Positions 38,697 to 46,760 are shown, numbered from the stretch's first letter. The stretch is DNA of 64,000 nt from Salinicoccus albus DSM 19776 (GCF_000385175.1 NZ_ARQJ01000023.1:22738-86737); one strand, 5' to 3'. Notes: generated by a model not told the origin, from the letters alone. Translations and numbers: made by a program.

Positions 38697-38726
38697 ATTT
38701 ATAAGCATTTAGTTATGGAGGTTAAT

Positions 38727-39620
38727 ATGATCAATCAAAGTCTGAAAGTATTTGTCGAAGTGGTGGAACAGAAAAGCTTTACGAGAGCAGCTGAAATTCT
38801 TCATATGACACAGCCTGCAGTATCAGGGTACATAAAGAAAATAGAGGAACAGCTTACTGTTAATCTTATAGATCGTTCCGGAAAAACAATCCGGCTGAGC
38901 CACGCCGGAGAAATATATTATTCTTATGCCAAAGAAATGATTGTCCTTAATGACAGAATGGAGAACCTCATCCAGGATCTTCAGAATGAAGCTAAAGGGC
39001 CGCTTCACATCGGTGCCAGTTATACGTACGGTGAGTATATTCTGCCCGAAAAAATTGCCCGCCTTATGGAACAGCATCCGGCGGTTTCACCGAAAGTGTC
39101 AATCAGCAATTCTGCCTCAATCATCAGAGGCATCAATTCCCATGAACTGGACATCGGGATTATTGAAGATGAAGAAAGAGATCGTTATAAAGGTTTGAAC
39201 AGCACAAGACTTATAGAAGATAATATGTATATCATCGGGAGAAAAGATACTCCCGATAAACTGGATCCACAGTCACTGGCATCATCAACCTGGATTGTAA
39301 GGGAAGAAGGGTCCGGAACCAGAAGCTACCAGGATCAGCTTTTTAACTTGCTGGATATAAACCCGCATACCATCACCTTGAGCAGTACACAGGCAGTGAA
39401 AAATTCAGTATCACATGGCCTCGGGCTGACTCTTTTGTCAATCCATACGGTTGCAGGTGAGCTAGACACCGACAAATTGAAAATCATCAACGCAGACACC
39501 GTGGAACTCAGCAGGTATTTTCATCTGCTGACTCCTGAAGCCGTCTTCCATCCAAAAAGCACCCGCTCTTTTCTGGACTTGCTTAATATTGACAGCATCG
39601 AAACACACCATATTCCATAG
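38727..39620 (+). CDS. LysR-family regulator, CysL/YeiE type
   Basis: A 297-residue regulator. The N-terminal winged helix (MINQSLKVFVEVVEQKSFTRAAEILHMTQPAVS, within residues 1-35) is followed by the effector-binding domain (GPLHIGASYTYGEYILPEKIA). The divergent YeiH gene is its likely target; CysL/YeiE relatives respond to sulfur compounds. TGGAGG lies five bases before the ATG at 38727. The stop is three bases from the convergent ykkD. Confidence 0.87.
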   Translation: MINQSLKVFVEVVEQKSFTRAAEILHMTQPAVSGYIKKIEEQLTVNLIDRSGKTIRLSHAGEIYYSYAKEMIVLNDRMENLIQDLQNEAKGPLHIGASYTYGEYILPEKIARLMEQHPAVSPKVSISNSASIIRGINSHELDIGIIEDEERDRYKGLNSTRLIEDNMYIIGRKDTPDKLDPQSLASSTWIVREEGSGTRSYQDQLFNLLDINPHTITLSSTQAVKNSVSHGLGLTLLSIHTVAGELDTDKLKIINADTVELSRYFHLLTPEAVFHPKSTRSFLDLLNIDSIETHHIP

Positions 39621-39623
39621 TAA

Positions 39624-39938
39624 TTATTCAATCAGCTTCAGTCCCACTACCGCAAAGATGATGAGGAGGATAAACATGATACGCCTGTAGTCTTTTGATT
39701 CATTAAAGAAAAACATGCCCAGCAGCGCACCGCCTGAAGCACCGATACCTGTCCATACCGCATATGCTGTACCCATCGGCAGTGTCTGCAGACCCCAGGC
39801 CAGAAAAAGGAATGACAGTCCGAAAAATAACAGTAATTGCAATAATGACGCCAACGTTCTCTCGTCATGCAGTTTGTTGATGGAAAGCACGCCAAAAACT
39901 TCGAAAACTCCAGCTAAAATAACTGACAACCATGCCAT
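39624..39938 (-). CDS. ykkD: SMR-family guanidinium exporter subunit YkkD
   Basis: A 104-residue four-helix small multidrug resistance protein. The membrane-embedded Glu is in SVILAGVFEVFGVLSIN, with the signature TLPMGTAYAVWTGIGASGGALLGM. The sequence parallels B. subtilis YkkD. It starts two bases after ykkC, whose end holds its ribosome binding site. The upstream guanidine-I riboswitch makes guanidinium the likely substrate. Confidence 0.9.
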   Translation of the reverse strand: MAWLSVILAGVFEVFGVLSINKLHDERTLASLLQLLLFFGLSFLFLAWGLQTLPMGTAYAVWTGIGASGGALLGMFFFNESKDYRRIMFILLIIFAVVGLKLIE

Positions 39939-39940
39939 AG

Positions 39941-40282
39941 TTACTTCACCTCCTCGTTATCATTGTCATCCGTGACCATCTTCAATCCGAAAACACCAAT
40001 CAATATCAGGGCGATAAAAATAATTTTAAGCGGAACAAACGGTTCTCCGAAAAGTATCATTTCTGAAATGACCGTACCAAATGCACCCAGCCCCACGAAT
40101 ATCGCATATACTGTCCCCACCGGGAGATATTTGCCTGCATTGATCATGAGATAAAAACTCACGTATATACAAACCAGAGTGAGCAGCCATTCGTACCACG
40201 CAGAGGCATGGGTCAGACCGATGACCCAGCCGACTTCAAAGATACTTGCAATAACCACTTTTATCCATTGTACACTCATCAT
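39941..40282 (-). CDS. ykkC: SMR-family guanidinium exporter subunit YkkC
   Basis: A 113-residue four-helix protein with Glu in IASIFEVGWVIGLTHA, the signature YLPVGTVYAIFVGLGAFGTVISE and a charged C-tail (DDNDNEEVK) like YkkC. It should form a heterodimer with YkkD. Two adjacent ATG codons follow AAGGAGG; either may start. Confidence 0.9.
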   Translation of the reverse strand: MMSVQWIKVVIASIFEVGWVIGLTHASAWYEWLLTLVCIYVSFYLMINAGKYLPVGTVYAIFVGLGAFGTVISEMILFGEPFVPLKIIFIALILIGVFGLKMVTDDNDNEEVK

Positions 40283-40311
40283 TTGACCTCCTTAACCTTT
40301 TGATCCAAAAT

Positions 40312-40432
40312 AAAAAACCTGGGAGAGAATAGAATTCTCTCCCAGGTTTTTATCCTTCCGTGTCATGGCATTACCATGAGCCTCCTCTCGGTCCAGACCT
40401 GATGCTGCAGCGGAACCCTAGGAAGCTTGTTT
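40312..40432 (-). promoter_or_regulatory. guanidine-I (ykkC) riboswitch with terminator
   Basis: The aptamer, minus strand about 40351-40425, has the conserved CTAGGGTTCCG, GGTCTGGACCGAGAG and ACACGGAAGGATAAAA blocks. It is followed by a 15-bp hairpin (40316-40330 with 40334-40348, AACCTGGGAGAGAAT arms) and a T-run. The hairpin sequesters the final CTGGGAGA segment, as in known guanidine-I switches, so guanidinium binding should prevent termination. Confidence 0.92.
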
Positions 40433-40527
40433 ATTCAATTAAATGCATTATAAACGATATTGTATTAAAAATCAAGATTCAAGGCAAATTGACTTAACAG
40501 AACTTTCAACTTAATGGAGGCGTCAAC

Positions 40528-41055
40528 ATGCTGATAGCAATTGATCTGCAAAATGATATATTCGACCCATCCGGACAGAGATATGTTGAATGGACACAAA
40601 AAGTCCGTGACAGGATTGAAAACAGAATCCACAAAGCAGTAAAAGATAATGAATCGATTATTTATACCAAAAATCTCTACCCTGACTTTGAACATGAGAA
40701 GCGCACAACTGAAAGCATACGCTTTGACGAAAAATTATTCTGCCAATACAGGGAACTGCTTGGCGCGTATGGCGACGAGTATGCCAAGACCTTCTACGGG
40801 ATCCCGCCGGCTGAAGCGCTTAGATTTGAGGAAAAGTATAAAGATGAAATAGAGTCAGGCTGTCATATCGAGTTTATAGGAGTTGAAACGAACATTTGCG
40901 TGCTGGCGAATATCGTGGTCGTTCAAAATATTTTTCCGCACGCATCCATCAAGGTGAATAAACATCTTGTGGCAAGTAAAAATGACGACCTTCATGATAA
41001 GACGCTGGAAATATTATCCAATATGAATGTCGCCATTATTGAAACTGCTGATTGA
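40528..41055 (+). CDS. isochorismatase-like cysteine hydrolase
   Basis: A 175-residue hydrolase of the isochorismatase/nicotinamidase fold. The proposed triad is Asp 6 (AIDLQNDIF), Lys 87 (AKTFYG) and Cys 124 (GVETNICVLAN). GGAGGCG precedes the ATG. It could be a nicotinamidase or ureidoacid/amide hydrolase; the substrate is not clear. It abuts the convergent YkvI gene with no gap. Confidence 0.82.
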   Translation: MLIAIDLQNDIFDPSGQRYVEWTQKVRDRIENRIHKAVKDNESIIYTKNLYPDFEHEKRTTESIRFDEKLFCQYRELLGAYGDEYAKTFYGIPPAEALRFEEKYKDEIESGCHIEFIGVETNICVLANIVVVQNIFPHASIKVNKHLVASKNDDLHDKTLEILSNMNVAIIETAD

Positions 41056-42138
41056 TTAAACTTTTGATCTGTTTCTCCTCATCTTCAGTTGAATCCATTT
41101 ATACAGCAGTCCTGCAGCAAGGATCAGACCAATGTATCCCATCAGCGGATATATAGCGCCAACAAGATCAGCGAATCCCGCGAAGCTCAATATATAACCG
41201 GCCACTAATGAAACAGGCAGTAAAATATTGTACTGCTTTGTTTTCGGCTTTGTAAACCTTGTAATGAATGGGTACAACATGCCGACAGCTGTGTTATAAA
41301 TAACCAGCAGCATTGCAATGGATAACAGCGTCCCGAGTACCGGGCTGATTTCAGTGCCAAGCAGCAGCATTGGCAGCTCAACTTCGTTGACGGCATCCAT
41401 TCTCGCAAGGATACCTAAATTAATCAGTAACATAAGAACGAGAATGAGGATACTTCCAACAATACCCCCCCAGCCGGCTGCTTTTTTCGAGCTAGTGCCT
41501 GAGCCCATCATCGTCAGGAAACTGAATGCAACGGCTACTGTAAACCCACTGTAAGTGATACCATCCCACCACCACGGACCAGCGGGCGTAAGTTCCGGTT
41601 TCGCATACTGATTCGCATCAGTCAGCGGCAGACTGGAATTGATGAAAGTAATTACTGCAATAATAATAACGACTGCAAGCAAATATGGTGTAATTGCACC
41701 TAATGCAATGACGATTTTATTGAAGTCCAAGTTCAATGTTATGTATACTGCAATGACCAATATTAATGAACCCAGCCACGGTGGAGTTCCAAAGCTTTCA
41801 TAGAAAGTGGAACCTGCGCCGGCAACCATTATAATGGCAACACCGTATAAAAAGAAGACAAGCGCATAGTCCAATATACGTCCAAAAACGCTTCCAAATA
41901 TGTCCATTATGGACTCAACATGGGATTCAGCCCTCAGGTCATGACCAACATCTGCTGTCCATTTTCCTGTAAAAAGAATAAGCAGCCCTGAGATTAACAC
42001 TGCAAAAATACTTAAATAGCCGTTGTTCGTGAAGAACTGTAAAATCTCCTGGCCTGTAGAGAAACCTGCCCCCACTACTACACCTGTATAGGCCAGACCG
42101 ATTTTCAGGACATCTCTGAAACCAACCAAACTCACCAC
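41056..42138 (-). CDS. YkvI-family membrane protein
   Basis: A 360-residue, roughly 10-helix protein. The first helix KIGLAYTGVVVGAGFSTGQEILQFF resembles the unwound helix 1 of LeuT-fold transporters, as in YkvI proteins. Function unknown. Its stop directly abuts the cysteine hydrolase stop. Confidence 0.78.
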   Translation of the reverse strand: MVSLVGFRDVLKIGLAYTGVVVGAGFSTGQEILQFFTNNGYLSIFAVLISGLLILFTGKWTADVGHDLRAESHVESIMDIFGSVFGRILDYALVFFLYGVAIIMVAGAGSTFYESFGTPPWLGSLILVIAVYITLNLDFNKIVIALGAITPYLLAVVIIIAVITFINSSLPLTDANQYAKPELTPAGPWWWDGITYSGFTVAVAFSFLTMMGSGTSSKKAAGWGGIVGSILILVLMLLINLGILARMDAVNEVELPMLLLGTEISPVLGTLLSIAMLLVIYNTAVGMLYPFITRFTKPKTKQYNILLPVSLVAGYILSFAGFADLVGAIYPLMGYIGLILAAGLLYKWIQLKMRRNRSKV

Positions 42139-42247
42139 TCCGTATGAATATTAATTTTAAACAATAACTTTATACTACACTTCTTAACTGTCAATCGCAA
42201 ATAACATGTTTTTATTTCACTTCAATTTTGAAGCGCTAAGGCTCCCG

Positions 42248-42508
42248 TTAATCCCTCTGTTGCTTCGCCCGCTCATACAGATAAACTGCTTCTTCATCCC
42301 CAAGATTGAAATCGGTTTTTAAATGTTCAATTGTTTCTTTTTTAGTAAAACCTTCCCTGTCATACTTATGGGTACGCATCATCATTTCTTTCATTCTTTT
42401 CTGTCTGGATACAGCTAAACCGGTATGCTTCAACTGTTTTCTGCTGATGATAAAAAGAATGAATACTATAATAAGCAGTATGAGCACCGTCAGATCAATG
42501 GTTTCCAT
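42248..42508 (-). CDS. single-pass membrane protein of unknown function
   Basis: An 86-residue protein from ATG 42508 (GGGGAA upstream): one helix at about 4-25, then a basic cytoplasmic tail and a C-terminal helical segment (TKKETIEHLKTDFNLGDEEAVYLYERAKQQ) that may be a small helical domain. No family recognised. Confidence 0.65.
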   Translation of the reverse strand: METIDLTVLILLIIVFILFIISRKQLKHTGLAVSRQKRMKEMMMRTHKYDREGFTKKETIEHLKTDFNLGDEEAVYLYERAKQQRD

Positions 42509-42617
42509 TCCTATCTTCCCCCATCCATTACCTCGTATTATATGATCCATCATTTAAATTTATATCGGCTTAAAATAACATGAATCACCCATGCACATTT
42601 TGAATTTTTCAAAGTGT

Positions 42618-42646
42618 TTGACAAATATATATTTAGTTAGTATTAT
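42618..42646 (+). promoter_or_regulatory. promoter of the SAM-I riboswitch transcript
   Basis: -35 TTGACA (42618-42623), 17-base spacer, -10 TATTAT (42641-42646), about 20 bases before the aptamer. Confidence 0.8.
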
Positions 42647-42664
42647 TATAAACAATTAAATAAT

Positions 42665-42760
42665 AACTTATCCAGAGCGGTGGAGGGACTGGCCCGATGA
42701 AACCCGGCAACCTTTTCAGTAAGGTGCTAAATCCAGCAGGTTTACCCTGAAAGATGAGTG
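42665..42760 (+). promoter_or_regulatory. SAM-I riboswitch (S-box) aptamer
   Basis: CTTATCCAGAGCGGTGGAGG, GGCCCGATGAAACCCGGCAAC, AAGGTGCTAAATCC and GAAAGATGAG appear in order, the hallmark blocks of S-box RNA. P1 pairs CTTATC with GATGAG. It precedes metY-metA, so SAM should switch off methionine synthesis. Confidence 0.96.
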
Positions 42761-42763
42761 TTA

Positions 42764-42808
42764 CGAGAGTCTCCCTCATTTTTAAGAAGGAAGGCTCTTT
42801 TATTATTT
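42764..42808 (+). terminator. expression-platform terminator of the SAM-I riboswitch
   Basis: AGAGTCTCCCTC pairs imperfectly with GAAGGAAGGCTCT, followed by TTTTATTATTT. Confidence 0.75.
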
Positions 42809-42831
42809 ACAAAACCATTGGAGGCGTTAAA

Positions 42832-44109
42832 ATGACTGAAAATCACCGTTTTGAAACCAAACAGCTTCATTCCGGGCAGGAAGTGGATCCTGCAACCAAT
42901 TCACGGGCATTGCCAATCTACCAGACAACATCCTATGTATTTGATAATGCAGAACATGGCGCCAATCTTTTTGGACTGAAAGAAACAGGCAATATATATA
43001 CACGCCTCATGAATCCGACAACAAATGCGCTTGAAGTCAGAGTCGCCGAGCTTGAAGGCGGCGTTGCAGGTGTTGCCGTTTCATCCGGCATGGCTGCGAT
43101 CACTTATGCCATTCAGGCAGTGGCACAGAGCGGAGACCACATTGTTTCCGCTGCAAGCCTGTACGGCGGTACACACACTTTATTTACGCACACTTTCAAA
43201 AAATTAGCCATTGAAACAACATTGGTGGATTCAAAAAACACTGATAATGTTTCACGTGAAATAAAAGAAAATACAAAAGCGATTTTCATCGAAACAATCG
43301 GCAATCCAGAAGGCAACGTGGAAGATATTAAGGCTTTGGCTAAGATCGCAGAGGATAATGGCATAGTGCTTATTGTAGATAATACATTTGCCACACCTTA
43401 CCTGTGCCGTCCAATTGAACATGGCGCCCATATCGTCGTACACTCCGCGACCAAATTCCTCGGCGGGCATGGCACAACCATGGGCGGTATCATTGTAGAC
43501 GGGGGTAACTTTAATTGGGATAACGGTAAATTCCCAGAGCTTACAGAGCCGGACCCATCCTATCACAATCTTATTTTCACAGAAGCGTTCGGTCCTGCGG
43601 CGCTGGCATTTAAAATAAGGACCACCTGGCTGCGGGATACCGGGGCCGCACTGTCGCCATTTAATGCTTTTCAGCTGACTCAGGGGATTGAGACACTTTC
43701 TCTGCGCATGGAACGTCATGTGGAAAATGCCCTGAAAGTGGCGGAATATCTTGAGAAGCATGAGAAAGTGGAATGGGTTGACTATGCAGGACTTGAATCC
43801 AGCAGATTTTATGATCTTAAGCAGGAATATCTGCCTAAAGGCGCCGGTTCAGTATTTACATTCGGTGTCAAAGGCGGACATGAAGCGGGTATCAAATTTA
43901 TTGAATCCCTTGAGCTGTTCAGCCTCCTGGCGAATGTTGGCGATGCGAAATCACTTGTCATCCACCCAGCTTCAACAACACATTCCCAGCTGACCGAAGA
44001 AGAACAGCTTAAAGGCGGCGTGAAACCAGAAACAGTCCGCCTCTCTGTTGGTCTTGAGCATATCGATGATATCATTGAAGACCTTAACAGAGGTTTGGAC
44101 GCGATATAA
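42832..44109 (+). CDS. metY: O-acetylhomoserine sulfhydrylase
   Basis: A 425-residue PLP enzyme that makes homocysteine from O-acetylhomoserine and sulfide. It starts MTENHRFETKQLHSGQEVDPATNSRALPIYQTTSY. The PLP lysine is probably Lys 208 in VVHSATKFLGGHG. The length, 30-40 residues above cystathionine synthases, and the insert after the lysine (GGNFNWDNGKFPELTEPD) mark MetY. GGAGG lies before the ATG. It is directly followed by metA (TAA then ATG). Confidence 0.93.
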   Translation: MTENHRFETKQLHSGQEVDPATNSRALPIYQTTSYVFDNAEHGANLFGLKETGNIYTRLMNPTTNALEVRVAELEGGVAGVAVSSGMAAITYAIQAVAQSGDHIVSAASLYGGTHTLFTHTFKKLAIETTLVDSKNTDNVSREIKENTKAIFIETIGNPEGNVEDIKALAKIAEDNGIVLIVDNTFATPYLCRPIEHGAHIVVHSATKFLGGHGTTMGGIIVDGGNFNWDNGKFPELTEPDPSYHNLIFTEAFGPAALAFKIRTTWLRDTGAALSPFNAFQLTQGIETLSLRMERHVENALKVAEYLEKHEKVEWVDYAGLESSRFYDLKQEYLPKGAGSVFTFGVKGGHEAGIKFIESLELFSLLANVGDAKSLVIHPASTTHSQLTEEEQLKGGVKPETVRLSVGLEHIDDIIEDLNRGLDAI

Positions 44110-45030
44110 ATGCCAATTAAAATTATAGAGGGGCTTCCTGTAAAAAATCGCCTTTTGGAAGAAAATATCTATACAATTGAGGCTTCAAGAGCCCTGACTC
44201 AAGATATCCGGCCATTAAGGATACTCGTTTTAAATCTTATGCCCAAAAAAGAGGAGACGGAGCTTCACCTGCTCCGCCTGCTGGGCAATACACCGCTTCA
44301 GATTGATATTGAATTCTTATATATGAGCTCACATCACAGTAAAAACACACCGACCAGCCACCTGCAAAAATACTATAATTCCTTTGAAGAGATAGAAAAC
44401 CAGAGGTTTGACGGTATGATCGTGACCGGTGCACCGATTGAAAAGCTTGATTTTGATGATGTTGATTATATTGAAGAGCTCAGACGTATTTTAGACTGGG
44501 CGCAGACACATGTATATTCCAGGTTCTTTATATGCTGGGGCGCGCAGTTCGCATTAAATCATTATTTTGGCATTAAAAAGACAACATTGCCAAATAAGCT
44601 GTTTGGTATTTTCGACTACAGCAACCTTAAACCGGAGCACCCGTTTCTACGCGGTTTTGACGATATATTCAAAGTCCCTCAGTCCAGACACACATCCGTT
44701 GACAAAACTGCTCTAAAAAATACGGAGGGACTGGATATTCTCTCAGCACACCCTGAATTCGGACCGGACATTATGGCGACTAAAAACCAGCGGGATCTTT
44801 TCATCTTTGGGCACCTGGAGTATGAAAGAGAGACGTTGAAGACAGAGTACGACCGCGATATCGCAGCGACAAACAATATTGACCTCCCCCGCAATTACTT
44901 CCCGGAAGATAACCCGGATAATGACCCTGTATTCAGCTGGAAAAGCCACGGTCATCTGCTTTTTAACAACTGGATTAATGAAACTTATCAAAATACGTAT
45001 TATAACCTTACAGAAATGGATAATCATTAA
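44110..45030 (+). CDS. metAA: homoserine O-acetyltransferase, MetA type
   Basis: A 306-residue MetA-family acyltransferase. The nucleophile is Cys 142 (CWGAQFAL), with His 235 and Glu 237 in FGHLEYE. Residue 111 is Glu (GAPIEKLDF); in this family Glu 111 marks acetyl-CoA use and Gly marks succinyl-CoA. That agrees with the neighbouring metY, which needs O-acetylhomoserine. The start directly abuts the metY stop and lacks a strong ribosome binding site of its own, so translation is probably coupled. Confidence 0.93.
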   Translation: MPIKIIEGLPVKNRLLEENIYTIEASRALTQDIRPLRILVLNLMPKKEETELHLLRLLGNTPLQIDIEFLYMSSHHSKNTPTSHLQKYYNSFEEIENQRFDGMIVTGAPIEKLDFDDVDYIEELRRILDWAQTHVYSRFFICWGAQFALNHYFGIKKTTLPNKLFGIFDYSNLKPEHPFLRGFDDIFKVPQSRHTSVDKTALKNTEGLDILSAHPEFGPDIMATKNQRDLFIFGHLEYERETLKTEYDRDIAATNNIDLPRNYFPEDNPDNDPVFSWKSHGHLLFNNWINETYQNTYYNLTEMDNH

Positions 45031-45071
45031 AACAAGGAAGCTAAGCAAAACCTTAGCTTCCTTGTTTTATG
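45031..45071. terminator. terminator of the metY-metA operon
   Basis: AACAAGGAAGCTAAG and CTTAGCTTCCTTGTT (15 bp) with a six-base loop and T-run; also usable for the convergent aroQ. Confidence 0.9.
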
Positions 45072-45072
45072 G

Positions 45073-45360
45073 TTAATGGGAGAGTTTTTGTCCGTTAATA
45101 TTTTCATGTTGTCTTTTTCGGGAGAGTGCCATCAAATGCCTGAAGAAAGAGGCAGCATGCCGCTCTAATGTTTCATCTGCAAGTCTCTTCACATTTTTAT
45201 GCACGACTTCTTCTTCTCGCTGTTCGTCAAAAATAGGAATGTCATTTTTATGCTTATACTCTGCAATCTTGACTGAAACCGCCATTCTCGCCTCGAAAAG
45301 CGCCATCATTTCCTTATCAAGCTCATCTATTCTGCCTCTAAGTTCCCTCTGTGTCTCCAT
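45073..45360 (-). CDS. aroQ: chorismate mutase, AroQ type
   Basis: A 95-residue all-helical enzyme (METQRELRGRIDELDKEMMALFEARMAVSVKIAEYK). The catalytic pattern R..ID.LD...M.L...R......IA..K of the AroQ fold is seen. It makes prephenate from chorismate. It is 16 bp downstream of aroF; in many Bacilli the mutase is fused to the N-terminus of DAHP synthase, but here it is a separate gene. AAGGAGGGG precedes the ATG. Confidence 0.88.
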   Translation of the reverse strand: METQRELRGRIDELDKEMMALFEARMAVSVKIAEYKHKNDIPIFDEQREEEVVHKNVKRLADETLERHAASFFRHLMALSRKRQHENINGQKLSH

Positions 45361-45376
45361 TGGCACCCCTCCTTAA

Positions 45377-46414
45377 TTATTTTTGCAGGATTGCTTCTGT
45401 GTTCGCTGTCTTTTTCTCAATCTTCAAAAGCATATTGATCGTCGTCATCAAGTCATCGAATTCTCCCGGTGTCAGACATTGCTGTCCGTCACTCCATGCA
45501 TTTTCAGGATCCTGATGCACTTCAATCTGAAGCCCGCTTGCACCGGACATCACTGCTGATTTTGCCATGGAAGGGATGATATGCCTTACCCCTGCTGCAT
45601 GAGACGGATCGACGATGATCGGCAGATGGGATTCTTTCTGAATCACCGGTACCGCCTGCAGATCCAATGTGTTGCGTGTTGCCGTCTCAGATGTGCGTAT
45701 ACCCCGCTCACAGAAGATAACATTTTCATTGCCGCCGGCCATGACGTATTCAGCAGACATCAACCATTCCTTGATTGTTGCTGAAATACCATTCTTAAGC
45801 AGCACCGGTTTATTTGTTTTACCAACCGCTTTTAACAGATCAAAATTCTGCATGTTTCGCGCACCGATCTGAATAACATCGACCATTTCAACAAACTCAT
45901 CCAGGTAGTCTGTGGACATCAATTCAGATACTATCGGCAGCCCCGTCTCTTTCTTGGCAGTCTCCAGAATACGGAGTCCTTCAACTCCCAGTCCCTGGAA
46001 GGCATATGGAGAAGTCCTCGGTTTGAAAGCACCCCCTCTTAATGTATTGGCTCCCGAAGCCTTCAACTGCTTAGCAAGTGCTACTGTATCCTCTTCATTT
46101 TCCACTGAACACGGTCCTGCACAAACCATGAAATTTTCGGCACCTACTTTTACGCCATCGATGTCAATAACACTGTCATCTTCGTGGAAGAGACGATTTG
46201 CTTTTTTGTAAGGTGCTGAAATTCGATGAACTTCATCCACCGCTCTGTATTTAGCCATATCATTCTCCGTAATTTTAGACGTATCTCCAATCAATCCAAT
46301 AATTGTCCGGTTCTTGCCGTCCGAACGATGCACTTCAAAACCAGCCGCCTCGATATTTGCCGTAAGTTCCTTAATTTCCTGTTCCTTTGCATCGTGTTTT
46401 ACATGAATAATCAT
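45377..46414 (-). CDS. aroF: 3-deoxy-7-phosphoheptulonate synthase with N-terminal regulatory domain
   Basis: A 345-residue DAHP synthase, the first step of aromatic synthesis. Residues about 1-70 are a ferredoxin-like domain (MIIHVKHDAKEQEIKELTAN) as in the Tyr-regulated Thermotoga-type enzymes, and about 85-335 form the type I-beta barrel (CAGPCSVE, LRGGAFKPRTSPYAFQG, GIRTSE, PIIVDPSHAAG). GGGAGG precedes the ATG. A long attenuator-like leader lies upstream and tyrA is divergent. Confidence 0.95.
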   Translation of the reverse strand: MIIHVKHDAKEQEIKELTANIEAAGFEVHRSDGKNRTIIGLIGDTSKITENDMAKYRAVDEVHRISAPYKKANRLFHEDDSVIDIDGVKVGAENFMVCAGPCSVENEEDTVALAKQLKASGANTLRGGAFKPRTSPYAFQGLGVEGLRILETAKKETGLPIVSELMSTDYLDEFVEMVDVIQIGARNMQNFDLLKAVGKTNKPVLLKNGISATIKEWLMSAEYVMAGGNENVIFCERGIRTSETATRNTLDLQAVPVIQKESHLPIIVDPSHAAGVRHIIPSMAKSAVMSGASGLQIEVHQDPENAWSDGQQCLTPGEFDDLMTTINMLLKIEKKTANTEAILQK

Positions 46415-46440
46415 TCGTAAAACCTCCCATTAAATTTGAT

Positions 46441-46480
46441 ATAATAAAAACCGCCACTTATCCTGTAAAATAAGTGGCGG
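46441..46480 (-). terminator. aroF attenuator terminator
   Basis: CCGCCACTTAT (46470-46480) and ATAAGTGGCGG (46451-46461), 11 bp, loop of nine, then TTTTTATTAT; it ends 26 bases before the aroF start. Confidence 0.92.
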
Positions 46481-46620
46481 TGGAATTTATAAAATAATAT
46501 AGTGCTTATCCTCTAGCCACTTATTTTGGTAAATGGCTAGACATCACAAAATGCTTTAGCCATCACTTGATACAAACAATTTGTTTTACGTTTGTACGCA
46601 TGTGATGGGTACAAACGGTA

Positions 46621-46674
46621 TCAAAAATAGCTAAAGTAAAATCGATTATGTTGTTGTTGTCTAGTGAGTAACAT
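46621..46674 (-). CDS. aromatic leader peptide, 17 residues
   Basis: ATG at 46674 with AGAGGCG seven bases upstream opens a 17-codon ORF, MLLTRQQQHNRFYFSYF, ending at TGA. The last six codons read Phe-Tyr-Phe-Ser-Tyr-Phe. This is the composition of a biosynthetic attenuation leader peptide. The codons for residues 13-15 form one strand (CTTTAGC) of the first leader stem, so a ribosome stalled there would break that stem. Not in any length-filtered gene list. Confidence 0.8.
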   Translation of the reverse strand: MLLTRQQQHNRFYFSYF

Positions 46675-46707
46675 ATAATCGCCTCTTTTTGGGATGTATT
46701 GGGAGTA

Positions 46708-46736
46708 ATTATATATCTACAAAATGGGTTTGTCAA
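46708..46736 (-). promoter_or_regulatory. aroF leader promoter
   Basis: Perfect consensus: -35 TTGACA (46731-46736), 17-base spacer, -10 TATAAT (46708-46713), start about 46701, 26 bases before the leader ATG. Confidence 0.9.
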
Positions 46737-46760
46737 TACAGAATTATCAGAAATATTTGA

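Larger units (their letters stand above)
46415..46701 (-). promoter_or_regulatory. aroF attenuator leader (candidate Tyr/Phe-responsive)
   Basis: About 287 bases of leader RNA. In order on the minus strand: a leader peptide ORF (46674-46621); CTTTAGC at 46630-46636 and TTGATAC at 46618-46624, which can pair with GCTAAAG (46554-46560) and GTATCAA (46567-46573) around an inner 9-bp hairpin (46609-46617 with 46589-46597); ATGGCTA (46557-46563), which can instead pair with TAGCCAT (46533-46539); TCTAGCCA (46534-46541), which can instead pair with TGGCTAGA (46512-46519); AAAATAAGTGGC (46516-46527), which can instead pair 12 of 12 with GCCACTTATTTT (46467-46478); finally the terminator. Each step competes with the next. 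Confidence 0.8.

Noticed and set aside
39624..41055. Guanidine degradation operon
   Set aside because: The neighbouring cysteine hydrolase is on the other strand, outside the riboswitch, and has no carboxylase or allophanate hydrolase partners.
46415..46701. T-box riboswitch upstream of aroF
   Set aside because: No T-box sequence (GGTGGNACCGCG-like) and no stem I specifier arrangement was found.
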